A DNA stretch of 64,000 bases, from assembly GCF_020509005.1 (NCBI RefSeq), contig NC_063012.1:3162001-3226000 (forward strand). Reading direction: 5' to 3'. Below the pieces are notes generated by a model, which saw only the letters and a program-made list of their open reading frames with translations, made no database searches and was not told the origin of the DNA. Below are positions 1 through 10,149 of the stretch, piece after piece (the stretch's first letter is position 1; each line of letters starts with the position of its first letter). The translations under genes and the position numbers were made by a program. This stretch comes from Fulvia fulva. Its lineage: Eukaryota > Ascomycota > Dothideomycetes > Mycosphaerellales > Mycosphaerellaceae.

Positions 1-1055
1 TGTAGTCGATCTCTGTAAGGACCTCTTTCGCTGACATGCCTTCGCTGTTGACTCTTGGAGGCGGGAAATAGAAGACCGCGATCATCACCAGTCCAAAAAA
101 AGCTGTCAAGCAGAAGGGTGTCAGCAATACTCTCGGGAAGCAAATGGCAGTGTCTGAGCTGCTGCAACTTCCGTTGGGAGGGGGCAATTGAGCGATCGCA
201 TGTCTGGGGCAGACAATGCCTTTCGCCCTTCATCACTTACCCCAAATCGCGCAAATAAGACCAAGCCATCTCCAAGAAGTGTAATACGCGATCAATTGGC
301 CGTACAGCACCGACGGTAAGAATGGCAAGATGGTGAAGATAAGTACCGCCACGTACTTTCCGCGCTTGGCCGTGGGAGTGAGCTCTGATGTGGCCGCGAG
401 TGCTGTAAGCTCGTTGATGCCAGCTCCGGCGCCGGCGAACACCATGCCGCAGATGAAGTAGCTGTGAGTCAGATCAGTATTGGGCACTGCAATTCGTTCA
501 GTACTCACTTCATATCGTGGACGGTCGAGCAGATGAATTGGACTACGTTAGCATCTTCCGTGGGATCATGGTCGAGATAAAGCGAAACTCACTCATGCCT
601 ATCACCAGGAGACTGGCGCCAATTAGCGCGACATATCTCCTCCCGATCAGGTCACTGATACTGCCCACGAACGGGCATACTGCAGCGAGCGAGAGCAGAT
701 TTGCGAGAACGAACCAGACCCAGCGATCGGTCCCGCCAATGTCGCCATAGATGTAAGGTGGTACGGCACCAAAGAGGTATACTGGAATCTGGCTGCCATT
801 CCACACTGGTCGAATTCTATCAGGAAGAGTCTCGCCGCCCATTGTGGGTCATCACTTACGAAAGGCCATCGCTATCAGCGACATCATCCTGGCGAAGCTC
901 ATTGGCTTTGGGTGGTCATGATCCGCCTCATTGCCGTAGGCTGGCGAGCCGTTCTTTTCGTGATAGTTCGCATGGTCGGGGACACGCTCGTTGGTATGGA
1001 CCTCCTCGATATGGCTCATCTCTACTTTCTCGGTATCTGGCGAGTTATCTGGCAA
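1..1055 (-). CDS. MFS efflux transporter, TRI12 type (5' part, runs off the window)
   Basis: Probable multidrug or toxin-efflux pump of the plasma membrane, in the fungal trichothecene-efflux (TRI12-like) branch of the major facilitator superfamily. I place five exons on the minus strand: 1055-860, 805-593, 542-509, 461-241 and 102-1. All four introns (54, 50, 45 and 138 bp) have GT-AG ends, and the frame joins without a stop. Exon 1 is a hydrophilic N-terminal tail ending at the first helix. Exon 2 has the family signature around IPVYLFGAVPPYIYGDIGG and the loop DLIGRRY between helices 2 and 3. Exon 4 has the Gly-rich helix AGAGAGINEL and the TSWRW element. The last visible residues are a cytoplasmic stretch rich in Pro, so about half the protein is present. 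The substrate cannot be inferred, and no biosynthetic cluster is visible beside it here. Confidence 0.85.
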
Positions 1056-2519
1056 GCGACGTCAGCCTATGCGCTCTTTGGTTTCTTATACCCCTAGAGC
1101 TTACCCGGACTGCCTTTCTGGAGTGTTGGCGATTTCTCCGCCATCGTGCCGGTCGATGATCGCTTCACGGTGGATGGGATAGAAAGAATAGGTATACGCG
1201 CAGAGACTAAAAGACTCGGAGCATCAATACCACAGTGAGCGAGATCGTGGGCAGTGAGTAGTATATCAATACATCTCGACTTGGGCTAGTCTGCTCCAAA
1301 TATGCCCTGATCTGCCTCCTAGCACTATTCCCGCCCAAGCACGCGGAGAACCTTGCAATTGCATATGCGCATCGCGTGGCTATCTAGTCCAAAGCGGCTT
1401 TGAAGTTCGAACCTCATTCGCCTGGCTTATGGCAATACACTTGACAGGCTAGAGCCAAGGTCTTCCAGTCCTTAGCCTTGGCGGTGGAGCTGTACCAGCA
1501 GCTCCTTGTACAGGCATTAACTGTCTATTGGCTTCGAGAGCATCTATGCTGGTTGCTGGCACTGTCATACCGATCGACTCGTGCAACCATATGGCCTGTG
1601 TTTGAAGCAACACCCGCGGTAATGCTCATCTTTGCTACGAGCCAACTGTCAGCTCACTCCTCACTCGCTTGATGTCGACCCCGCTAATGGTACGCAGAAC
1701 ACAACATCACAAGTTAGCTGCGTGCATTGCACCCCTGTGCAGATCGTTGAGGACAAGCACGTACTTGACTCACCAAGCAATGAACAAGTCTGTAAGAATG
1801 CGGCCGGGCAAGGCATTGATGGCATTGAGTCGAGAGCTGTCATACAGCCAGGGCTCTATATAGAATCGTGCTATTACACCAAGGATTCATGCTGTCGCGA
1901 GATAGGTCCAGGATTTTGAGATACCAACGGTGGACATGCAGTACTGTTGTACATTGACGGACAAGCGTATGCGAGCTTATGGGACAGCAGATGTAGCCTT
2001 GGAATGTGCAATGTGGCACCGCCCTCTTTCACAGTACCTGCCTTGACACGTTAAGCTCGAGTCAATACCACAGCATAGTCCATTTGTGGGCTATCGGCGG
2101 CAGCGATGTTCAATGTCGCTCAGCTGCATAGCTTCTACCCCTGTTGGTGCTGTGTGCCCTGCTGGCCCAAGGTCCCTGTTGGCAGCTTGGCATTCGTCTG
2201 AGTATTGGCATCTATCCCAGTTCATCTCAGAGGCGAAACTTGTTATGGCATCATGGTAGTGTGCTGTCTCATTGCGTTCTGGAATACGTGTATTGGTGGT
2301 GTCGTGCCGGTCGAGGAATGGTACACTATAGAACTACCTGGTGGAAGGTGCTCGGTCCGAGCCTGAGGAAGTGCAGTGCCGCCGCACCAGCCGAGCTTAG
2401 AGAGGGACGTCGCTGCTCTTCTTCAGGAACCATCGAAAACATACCCGTACATGTAGTCTACGGTTCAGGAGGCACACATTCCCCACTGGCAGACTGAGAA
2501 AAGCACTCACTCCGACATC
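1056..2519. other. Intergenic region, no gene recognised
   Basis: About 1.46 kb between the start of the MFS gene and the SnoaL-like gene. Short open frames occur on both strands (for example 2144-2497 +), but none shows a recognisable domain, convincing splice structure or a plausible amino-acid composition. It presumably holds the promoters of both flanking genes, which point away from each other. Confidence 0.5.
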
Positions 2520-3053
2520 ATGAGCCAACACTCAGCCTCCGCACCGCAAGCAGGAGAAGTGAAACCTGAGATCAAAGCCTTCTTTGAACGCTTCTACGCC
2601 ATCTCCGACACGCCTGATGATCACGAGAAGTATGCAGACATGTTCACAGAGAATGCAAAACTTATCATGGCATCCAATGCTGTAGAGGGACGAGATGGTA
2701 AGCAAGCGTGCCATCATTCGGTCAAGCATAAACTGATTCACTTCAGCAATTATCCAGATGCGATACGGCATGTGGGAGAAGGTTGCCAAGAGATCGCATG
2801 TTCCGCAGCAGTTGTATCCTTTTGGATCAGGCTCTGATGATATCATGCTGTATGGTACAGTCGATTACGAGCTCAAGGATGGCAAATCAGCGAATGTCGA
2901 ATGGGCAGCACGAGCGCACTTCACGAATGCAGAGGGAGATCTCAAGATGGACTTCTACCAAGTATACCTTGTCGGTAGCATCTTACCATCAGCGGCAATG
3001 TCATCGACTAACTCTCCTCGCAGGATACAGCAGCCATGTCTCGTGCTAAGTAG
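2520..3053 (+). CDS. SnoaL/NTF2-like small protein
   Basis: Small alpha+beta-barrel protein of the SnoaL/NTF2-like fold; such proteins act as cyclases, isomerases or binding proteins, and the substrate is unknown here. Exons 2520-2697 and 2747 onward are joined by a 49-bp GT-AG intron. The split Gly/Ala codon gives the continuous run EGRDAIIQMRYGMWEKV, typical of fungal members. The N-terminal helix (EIKAFFERFYAISDTPDDHEKYADMF) and the strand VEWAARAHF fit the fold. A second intron probably ends at 3023, leaving the short last exon GAT-ACA... with the C-terminus DTAAMSRAK and stop at 3051-3053. It would use the donor GTCGGT. With the alternative donor 3 bp later (GTAGCA) the protein would end at 3049 with a different tail. 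The reading up to YQVYL is secure; the last residues are not. Confidence 0.7.
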
Positions 3054-3449
3054 ACTTATGGTGGCCTTTCCCGACGCCAGAAGCACTCAATCGCCTAAGG
3101 CTGTTACATCGACGTAGGACGGACCCGACTCTCGCATGACGTGCTCATACAAGCTGACAATGTGCTTGCAATGACACGCAGTATCTGGTAGATCTCGCGC
3201 TCCGAGCGAAACCAATCATACAATGCTAGTGAAGGGGCAATACTCAAAACAGCGTTGCACACAGCACTTGGTGAATCCACGATTCGCTTCTTGCAATTGC
3301 ATGTGAACGTTCAGCCACCATGCGTCTGTGCGTTATGTGCCGAAGCTGCCGCGCCTACATCTTCCTTTCTCAAAGCGCCTTGTTTGCTTCCTTTCGAAAC
3401 ACACCTTACTGGCGCAATTCAACAATACCAACATTTGCATAGCACCATC

Positions 3450-4862
3450 ATGGCAGCGCCAGGCCATCACGCGCACCATCTCTTCGGGAGCGCCGCCGGA
3501 CTGGCAACCCTCATCATCACCATCGGCTATGGAGCATTCGCAGATTATCAGGTAGCCACAGACACACGCGCAATCATCACGGACTCGAGCACTCTTGTGA
3601 TGCCATCGCCCTCGATTCCACTTGCTGCTGCGCCCAGCGCTTCGACAACCAGAGTGGACAATGGTTTCTGTTATCCGCTCAATGGGACAGGGGTCACCTG
3701 GAGCATGTGCGTGGTACCACACGACTATCATGCAGTTGGCTCTCGCTTCGCGGCACCTCTGCCAGACTGGTTCGCGCTCTGCTTCTTTCTGCTACTTTGT
3801 CTCCTCAGCGCTTGTTGTCTTGTGCTTATAGCCAAGGCCGCCGACGCACTCTCCACCAGAATCGAGACCATCTGCCGTCGGAGGTCTCCTCGTGCTATAC
3901 TACGTCTCTACGACTATGCCCGTGTGGCTTACGCATCATACACACAAACAGTGGCATTGGCTTCCATCATACCAAGACTGCTGAGCCAAGACATCGCACT
4001 TCCTTGGTGGACGACACCGGCGCTTCTCCTCGTGGCCATTCTAAGCACAGCTTGGTACCCGCCTCAGAATAAGCTCGAGATCGCGCATACAATCATCGCA
4101 CACAAAGATGAAGAAATCGCAACACTCAAAGCCAGTCTATGCACCTCCCGAACCGACCAAGACGAGGCGACTGCACAGCTGGAGATTCTAAGGGTAGATC
4201 TAGAGGTAGCTCAGCAAGACTTGGCCCAATGTCGAGGAGAGAATGCCAGATCTGGAGCAGACTTACACAATGCTTTGAGGGCAAATCGCGACCTCTCCAA
4301 TGGCTTGAGAGTATGCCAGCAAGAGCTACATGCATCGAAACATGCTGTCCAAGGCTTAGAGAGCATACTTGAAGATCTCCGAATTGCACACTATCTTCAG
4401 AAGCATGACTTTCAGCGACACAGCCTGGATCACGAAGCGCAGCTTGAGAAGAAGCTAGGCCAAGCGCAATCTCGCAACGTCAGTCTGCGCGAGGAGAACC
4501 GTAGGCTGCACCGTAAGCATGCACGTTGTCGGTCTGGTTCCTCTGTGAACCTCAACAACGGGGACACAGGCGCAAAGACGTCCTCAGCTGACCGTCAGGG
4601 GAAGAGTCCAGAGCTTGGAGTGGACCTGAGGGACCACAAAGGGGAAGGAAACATTCCAACACACATCCAGCGAGAATCTGAGGCTGCGTTTGGACTGGAG
4701 AAGGGGGACGACTCGGTGGCCGTCCCAGTGATCGAACTCTCGCTTGACGTCGATACAACGTTCAGCAACTCTGCCGTCATACCCTCGCTTGGCGAGAAGC
4801 CGTCCGTCATGGACTCACTCGGGACATCCGTCTCGCCTTCCTCGATTCACCCGCCCTCTTGA
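3450..4862 (+). CDS. Orphan membrane protein with C-terminal coiled coil
   Basis: Not recognised as any named family. One uninterrupted frame of 470 codons from the ATG at 3450, which has an A at -3 and G at +4; the frame is also open upstream to 3255, but that extension looks like leader. There are about four hydrophobic segments: near residues 8-30, around 105-130 (Leu/Cys-rich, with a run of Leu), and two between 165 and 215 (one includes LPWWTTPALLLVAILSTAWY). A long charged region follows (about 215-370) with heptad-like Leu/Ile/Glu/Lys/Gln spacing and many Glu-Glu-Ile, Gln-Asp-Leu and Leu-Glu-Lys steps, so a coiled coil is likely. The tail is acidic and Ser-rich. The layout suggests a membrane-tethered scaffold or tether facing the cytoplasm; that is inference. 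It converges on the minus-strand gene that follows, with an apparent 56-bp overlap of reading frames. Confidence 0.6.
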   Translation: MAAPGHHAHHLFGSAAGLATLIITIGYGAFADYQVATDTRAIITDSSTLVMPSPSIPLAAAPSASTTRVDNGFCYPLNGTGVTWSMCVVPHDYHAVGSRFAAPLPDWFALCFFLLLCLLSACCLVLIAKAADALSTRIETICRRRSPRAILRLYDYARVAYASYTQTVALASIIPRLLSQDIALPWWTTPALLLVAILSTAWYPPQNKLEIAHTIIAHKDEEIATLKASLCTSRTDQDEATAQLEILRVDLEVAQQDLAQCRGENARSGADLHNALRANRDLSNGLRVCQQELHASKHAVQGLESILEDLRIAHYLQKHDFQRHSLDHEAQLEKKLGQAQSRNVSLREENRRLHRKHARCRSGSSVNLNNGDTGAKTSSADRQGKSPELGVDLRDHKGEGNIPTHIQRESEAAFGLEKGDDSVAVPVIELSLDVDTTFSNSAVIPSLGEKPSVMDSLGTSVSPSSIHPPS

Positions 4863-5692
4863 CGGCCCGAGCAAACCTCCCAAGCACCTCCTTCAGCCGA
4901 TCACCAAGTTCAATGATCGTTTGCGACTTCACGGCCGGGTCGGCGGTGGTAGCGAGTCGGAGCAGTCTGCGCATGATGGTAACAAGCTGCGTGTACATGG
5001 GCTGTCCTCGGCGAACCTTGCGGAGGTTCACTTCGGCGATTATGTAAAGCAACTCTTCATCATTCCAGCTGATGTTGTTGTCTAAAGAGGTTAGCGTCTT
5101 CGGTTTTGCGTGAAGGGCTTGTGTTGTCCATACCGATTTGCATGGAGTTGGCGGCCATAGCGAGCGTGGGATAGAGGCGCCCCAGGAGAAAGTGAGCTGG
5201 AAGTTCGCGTTGCGTAGTGCCGTGAGGCGATATACTCGTGCTTGAGTGTAGGCTTGCTCAGTGACAGATTCGGTGGAAACGTCCTGCTCAACGGGATATT
5301 CGTGAGATGTGGGTAGATGCTTTGAACGTAATGTAGTGCGAAGGGACGGCTGTTATATAGCATGCACATAGGTCGCTTCGACGATCTTTGTACGACTGTT
5401 CGAGGTTCCCACAGCCGAAGTGTCTCTCCTGGCATATCAAGGTGGCCATGCGGCCCATGGCGTACAGACATGATCTGAGATGTGTGCTGGTGTCCTCGAT
5501 CATGTTCTGCCTGAAGCGAGGGGGGCGAAACCTGCCAGACTCGAGACTTGCCACTGTGTCGCCATGTTTTGGAGATTGATGCAGCGTGAAGCCTGGATGG
5601 GTATCACTTAGCTTAGCCTTCGGCGGGCGGCTGTCTTCCATATTGTACAATATGTACATGGAGCTCATATCATAGCTTCTCCAAGTCCTCAT
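4807..5692 (-). CDS. Hypothetical multi-exon gene
   Basis: Not recognised. The last exon (about 5070-4807) encodes a coherent helical C-terminus (NDEELLYIIAEVNLRK..., then Leu/Arg-rich helices). A canonical 60-bp GT-AG intron (GTATGG...TTTAG) can join it to an upstream frame containing FLLGRLYPTLAMAANSMQ. The first exon probably starts with MRTWRSYDMSS at 5692 or an internal Met, and carries a Cys-containing segment near CLYAMGRMATLICQERHFGC. The central exon boundaries could not be fixed: a straight-through frame is also open from about 5370 to 4807. The 3' end overlaps the end of the convergent upstream gene, and its start lies only about 20 bp beyond the stop of the NDUFA2 gene on the same strand. 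Treat as a gene region, not a finished model. Confidence 0.4.
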
Positions 5693-5713
5693 CCCTCGAT
5701 CGTCACGCCCACG

Positions 5714-6127
5714 CTATTGCTCGCTCACCAGAGACGTGATCTTATCCTCGATGCCCTTGTCGTCCAGTCCTGTATCACGTTAGCACTCCGAGCTGTCAAC
5801 CCTCTGCCGTCGAAGTCCAGCCCACCTTTCAATTCCACCATTTTTTCTCGTCCAAACTCATATCGCGCGAACACTCGTGGCTCGATGCCCAATGCCTCTC
5901 GGAGCATGATGGGCGTGTGTGGGTTGTTCTTCTTCATTGTGGGATATGCGCGTGTCAAGAAGGATCTATAGCAGCATGCGATGTCAGTCGTGACCTTCTG
6001 TCGCATCCCAATGGCTGTCGTAGTAACAATGGGCGACATACCGGAGCGCATTCGAGTGTTCGCTAGTCTGGCAGTGGTGGAAGCGCAGCTCCTTGAGCGC
6101 CTTGGTGAAGGCGTATTTGCCTGACAT
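5714..6127 (-). CDS. NDUFA2: Complex I subunit NDUFA2 (B8 / 10.5 kDa)
   Basis: Accessory subunit of mitochondrial NADH:ubiquinone oxidoreductase (matrix arm), of the thioredoxin-fold L51/S25/CI-B8 family. Three exons, 6127-6042, 5965-5826 and 5769-5714, are joined by GT-AG introns of 76 and 56 bp. They give 93 residues, the usual length. The protein begins MSGKYAFTKALKELRFHHC, has the hallmark RSFLTRAYPTMKKNNPHTPI and EALGIEPRVFARYEFG, and ends in a short acidic helix. In-frame joining of all three exons and the match to the family over the whole length make this secure. It is divergent from the pyruvate carrier gene across 490 bp, so two mitochondrial genes may share a promoter. Confidence 0.95.
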
Positions 6128-6617
6128 CTCGATCCGGACGCTCCAAGTGCTGACAGGAGATGGGGAGAGGCGTGTATGGAGGTGAAGTGTAGCGAGTCTG
6201 CGATGGTCGTACTATGTAGTCAGCAACATCCCCACTGGACGGCGTGAGATATAGTCCGCCGGAGAAGGCACTTGATCGCTGCTGTCGGATGGTTGTGTTT
6301 ATAAGGAGGACAAATTTGGTACGCGTATTTCTCAGCACTAACAAAGCTTGGTGGTCCGGGCTCTGATCGTAAGTACAACTTGTCGTCCTCCCCGTGTATC
6401 GTATCGATAATTGAATAAGCGTATCTTGAAGAGCGGTTAATGTTGCTGGACGGGCTCTTGGCGTGTCTCCGCTTTGAACCTCAAGCTCCCTCCCTCACTT
6501 GCGACGATAGCAGCAGCAGCAGCATTGCTTGTTCAACCACCACCTCACACAGCATACCACCCCATACCACACCGACAGGCCTGTCCACCACCAGCTGCAC
6601 TCGTCCTCTAGCACATC
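6128..6617. promoter_or_regulatory. Shared divergent promoter region of NDUFA2 and MPC2
   Basis: 490 bp between two divergent nuclear genes for mitochondrial proteins. A CA/CC-rich pyrimidine stretch (about 6530-6610) precedes the MPC2 start and looks like its 5' leader. No specific operator was identified. Co-regulation is an inference from the arrangement. Confidence 0.4.
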
Positions 6618-7221
6618 ATGGCCTCGCGCTTCGGCCTCCGCGCCGCCCAGACCACCTTCCGCCAGCCCGTCTCCCGCCAGAACATCAACCGCTTCGCTCA
6701 AAGAAGAGTGCAGTCCACCGCAGCAGACGCCACCGCCAGCAATGAATCCGGCTTCAGCAAGTTCTGGAACTCCAAGGTCGGCCCAAAGACCGTTCACTTC
6801 TGGGCACCTATCATGAAAGTAAGCTCAACCCACCCATATGCGGCCATTGGCTCAGCTAAACTCCAAGAACAACCACTGACATACTTCTGCCCTACAGTGG
6901 GGCCTTGTCCTCGCCGGAGCCGCAGACTTTGCACGACCCGCCAAGGACCTCTCCCTCTCACAAAACGCCGCTCTCATGGCGACTGGCCTGATCTGGACCC
7001 GATGGTGCTTTGTGATCAAGCCTCGAAACTTGTTCTTGGCTTCCGTCAATTTCTTGCTGTTCTGTGTTGGTGCGACGCAAGTCTCGAGAGTGCTGAGCTA
7101 CCAGTCGAGCTTGAAGAACGAGGGTGTTGGTGAGGTGCTCAAGGAGGATGCAAAGGCTGAGGGAAAGCACTTGGAGAAGGCTGCTGGACAGGCGGAGAAG
7201 GCTGTTGAGAAGAAGTTGTAG
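6618..7221 (+). CDS. MPC2: Mitochondrial pyruvate carrier subunit MPC2
   Basis: Inner-membrane carrier subunit that pairs with MPC1 to import pyruvate into the matrix. Exons 6618-6818 and 6898-7221 are joined by a 79-bp GT-AG intron in phase 0 and give 174 residues. The N-terminus is a long basic, Ser/Arg-rich presequence (RFGLRAAQTTFRQPVSRQN). It is followed by the MPC core: FWNSKVGPKTVHFWAPIMKW, then GLVLAGAADFARP, then the helix-2 segment TGLIWTRWCFVIKPRN and the helix-3 segment LFLASVNFLLFCVGATQ. The Lys/Glu/Ala-rich C-terminal helix (about residues 140-174) is typical of fungal MPC2/MPC3. The join is certain because GWGLVLAG follows directly on PIMK as in the family. Confidence 0.95.
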
Positions 7222-7690
7222 GTGTGGGATACCGGGAGATACGGGCTGGACAAGCCACATGTGGCCTTGAAGGGATCGCATGGATAACGACCAGATTCAT
7301 CAAGGAAGATGGAGGAGTCTCACTTGCGGCGTCTAGAGCCGTGACAGTATCTCACACTCCTGCGATGTACAGACACGTATAGGCGTTGTCGCTGGAGTGC
7401 GATGCGTCACCTGAAATCGAATGTGTATAGCGTCTTGCCACACGTCGGAAGCTTATTTCGTTACAGCCATGCCTCGTTGCGTCGAAAGCAGCGCACATTG
7501 GCCGCAATCCTAGTATGCCACCAGAACTGGGCTAACGAAATAGCCATCCGACGTGTCAAGACTCTATGCAGCCTGTGCGGATCAGATGCTCCGCAGTTTG
7601 TTATGGCCAGCGAAAGGCGGCAGTAAGACTACTGACTTTACAGCGAGAGGAACCTGATGGGAGACAAGCTTGAGGATGCTACAAGAAGGC
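7222..7690. other. Intergenic region between convergent genes
   Basis: 469 bp between the 3' ends of MPC2 and the dioxygenase gene. A 74-codon open frame (7402-7626 +) has no recognisable features and I do not regard it as a gene. Presumably it carries the two 3' ends. Confidence 0.5.
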
Positions 7691-8849
7691 TCAAGTCGCA
7701 GCGGCCACATCGCCAAAACGATACTGCGCCCAGCTCATACTTCCCTCCGGCATAGTCCACAGCCTCTCGCCTTTCTCTTCGTGCGCTGCACCAGCACCAA
7801 TGTGAATTGGCAGCAGATGCTCGAAGCTTGGATGAGCCTTTCTCGCGTCCTTCCTCTTCAACAACTCCGACATAGCCTTCTGCCTGTTCTCAGGCGGCTG
7901 CTCCACAGCATCCCTTAAAGCCTCGTCAAAGCTGACTGTATAATCCAACGGGCCAGGTTGTCCAAAGGATCGAAACAAGTCCCTGAGATTATGCACCGCC
8001 ATGCCTGACACAATGATCTGCACACCCTCGTCCCGCAACGAAGACACCGCCTTCCCGAGCGCATAGTGCTTATCGGGATCCTCGGTATCGAACAGACTGA
8101 CCTGCACAATGGGCACATTCAGCGGATTCTTCTCCGGACTGAAAGCACACATGAAGCTAGCCCAAACGCCGTGGTCGAGTCCTCTGCGTACGCCCTCTGC
8201 TTTTATCGCGGCGTCTTGGAGCTTGCCTAGAATCTTCTCGGCCAGCTCAGGATTTCCAACGTTGGCATACTTGAACTCTTTTTAAAGGTAAGGTAGATCA
8301 GCCCATATGTCTCAAATGAAGGGGAGAGAAGCCATGAGCGTCCTGTGTGTGTGTCTCAGGTGTCTCATTAAGGCTTCTGTACCCGGACTTACCGTAGTAG
8401 TGAGCTGGGAAGCCGTAGAAGTCGTAAATTAGTCCCATGCTCTCTGCTGTGTTGACTTCGATGGTGTTGAAATCACCTTGCCAATGGGCGGAGAAGACTA
8501 CGACGGCTTTAGGCTTGACTTTGGTGGTGATCTCCTTGCCGATTTCCTGGAGTTTGGAGTAGGCTGGGTGATTTACATCTTCCATGATGTTGGGGCCGCC
8601 ATGGCTCAAAAAATAGACTGGGGTTCGACCCATCGTGGCGTTCGTATGCTTCTGTGGGAGGCTGATGGTGCTTTGCTGTACTGCAACGGGCCTTGAAGGT
8701 GTCTTAACAAGCGAGCTGATTCGAGACAATGCTACTCTGTAGATGGTGCTGGGAGAAGCCGTGGTCGATATTACGGCAGCTGGTACTGCCGCAAGAAGAG
8801 TCCCTAGAAGGAGGATTCTGATCCACGTGAGGGCCGAAGGCATGGGCAA
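7691..8849 (-). CDS. LigB-family extradiol aromatic ring-opening dioxygenase (4,5-DOPA dioxygenase-like)
   Basis: Likely a non-heme metal dioxygenase of the class III extradiol family, related to 4,5-DOPA dioxygenase; the true substrate is unknown. Exons 8849-8393 and 8277-7691 are joined across a 115-bp GT-AG intron and give 347 residues. The split codon gives HYYEFKYANVG, as the family expects. Candidate metal and acid/base histidines are all present: FLSHGGPN, VFSAHWQG, RGLDHGVW and GMAVHNLRD. Ahead of the core lies an unusual N-terminal segment of about 70 residues with a hydrophobic stretch (ILLLGTLLAAVPAAVI), which could be a signal peptide or membrane anchor. A shorter form starting at the internal Met (MGRTPVYF) would be cytosolic and of standard length. 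It is divergent from the thioesterase gene, 279 bp between starts. Confidence 0.88.
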
Positions 8850-9128
8850 GGAGAGGAGGATAAGCAGTGTATATCACTTGAACCCGATCTACTTACATGT
8901 ACTGACTGACCGGTCCTGCGGAATCTCCTAGAACATCATATACGAAGTTGGTGTTGAACGATGTTGCTTTGTCAACCGTGAAGCCGATCGCCATGCGGCA
9001 CAGCGGAACAGATCCGAGAGAAATGTGGCCCGCGCGTTTTAGACTCCATGTTTCGGACTTGACCTTGAACGTCACTGCGTTGCATGCACATGTAAGCAAC
9101 ACTTTCTTGAGCCCGAGCCTCAGCAACC

Positions 9129-9972
9129 ATGTCAGGCGCCGCAGCAATCGTCGTGCCAGCAATCAAAAGACACACCTCCACTGTCATAGTGGCACATGGT
9201 CTTGGTGATAGCGGCGCAGGATGGTAAGAGATATCTTTCTTCGCGGCGGGCCACAATGCTCACGATGCTAGGCACTTTCTCGCAGAGGAGTTCCGCAGGA
9301 AGTCACACTTCCCAGAAACCAAATTTGTATTTCCAAATGTCCGTAGGCCCCCGATCTGGACACGTCTATATCGTCTGAAATGCTTGTTACGGCATTGCTA
9401 ATGCTAACTTTAACTTCCAGGCGCCGAACATACCAATCACAGTCAACATGGGCATGAAGATGCCAGGATGGTATGACATCGCAGACTTTGGCGATCTCGT
9501 CGACCGCAGTGAAGACGAAGCCGGCATCCTTCGCTCTCAGAAAGTCTTCCACACTTTGATCGAGGATGAGATCAAGAGTGGCATTCCCACAGAACGAATT
9601 GTGCTAGGAGGCTTCAGTCAAGGCGGCGCAATGAGCTTAATGGCCGGCATCACGTCCCCAACGAAGCTTGGTGGCATCTTCGGTCTCTCCTGCTACCTCC
9701 TGTTGCAAGGGAAGGTACGAGACCTGGTTCCAGCAGACTCTCCCAACCAGAAGACGCCTGTCTTCATGGGTCACGGCGACGCCGATCCTGTCGTAAGATA
9801 TTCTTGGGGCAAGGCGACAGCTGACAAGCTTAAGGAGTGGGGCTGGGATGTTGACTTCAGGACATACAAGAACCTGCCACACAGCGCCGGTCCGCAAGAG
9901 ATAGAGGACCTGAGGGAGTACCTGCAGCAACAAATACCCGACCTTGGCGAGAAGGACAGCGGAAGTCTATGA
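9129..9972 (+). CDS. APT1: Acyl-protein thioesterase 1 (lysophospholipase/carboxylesterase family)
   Basis: Serine hydrolase that removes palmitate from cysteines of membrane-associated proteins; normally cytosolic. Three exons, 9129-9223, 9272-9338 and 9421-9972, give 237 residues. Introns are 48 and 82 bp. The second uses the donor GTCCGT, required to give the canonical FPNAPNIPITVNMGMKMP. The catalytic triad is visible: Ser120 in GGFSQGG, Asp176 in GHGDADP and His208 in NLPHSAGP. The N-terminal VIVAHGLGDSGAGW is the oxyanion-hole region. Length and ends match soluble family members. The stop at 9970-9972 is UGA followed immediately by CUAG, and the frame stays open beyond it; see the next entry. 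Confidence 0.95.
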
Positions 9973-10149
9973 CTAGACTGGATCAAAGATGGTTTCAGAA
10001 AAGAGCCTTATGACGGGGGTGAAGTCAAATTCGTGCTCGGTCTCATCGGCTTATGGCTACTGTGGGCAATGTTTGTTGCGGCCTGGAGGAGTTTTCGACC
10101 ACGAACGACAGCCGCGGATCCTCTCCACCTAGAACCAAGGAATGATTGA
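9973..10149 (+). other. Predicted stop-codon readthrough extension of the thioesterase, with a transmembrane helix
   Basis: Directly in frame after the UGA at 9970-9972 there are 58 sense codons before the next stop, UGA at 10147-10149. The sequence across the stop is UGA-CUA-G, the context known to support efficient readthrough in fungi and animals. Extension residues 1-17 are charged (DWIKDGFRKEPYDGGE). Residues 20-38 (10030-10086) form one continuous hydrophobic helix including VLGLIGLWLLWAMF. Residues 39-44 are basic (RSFRPR), and a short polar tail follows. An intron removing the stop is unlikely: the only nearby donor-like GT would leave 12 bp. Seen: the open frame, the helix and the motif. 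Known: the readthrough context. Inferred: production of a membrane-anchored isoform. Confidence 0.55.

Noticed and set aside
1381..1420. GAAGTTCGAACCTC, resembling a tRNA B box
   Set aside because: The reverse complement does not fit the GGTTCGANTCC consensus at its end, and no A box or cloverleaf could be built.
8893..9256. Minus-strand frames opposite the first thioesterase exon
   Set aside because: Antisense shadows of a well-supported exon; no conserved features.
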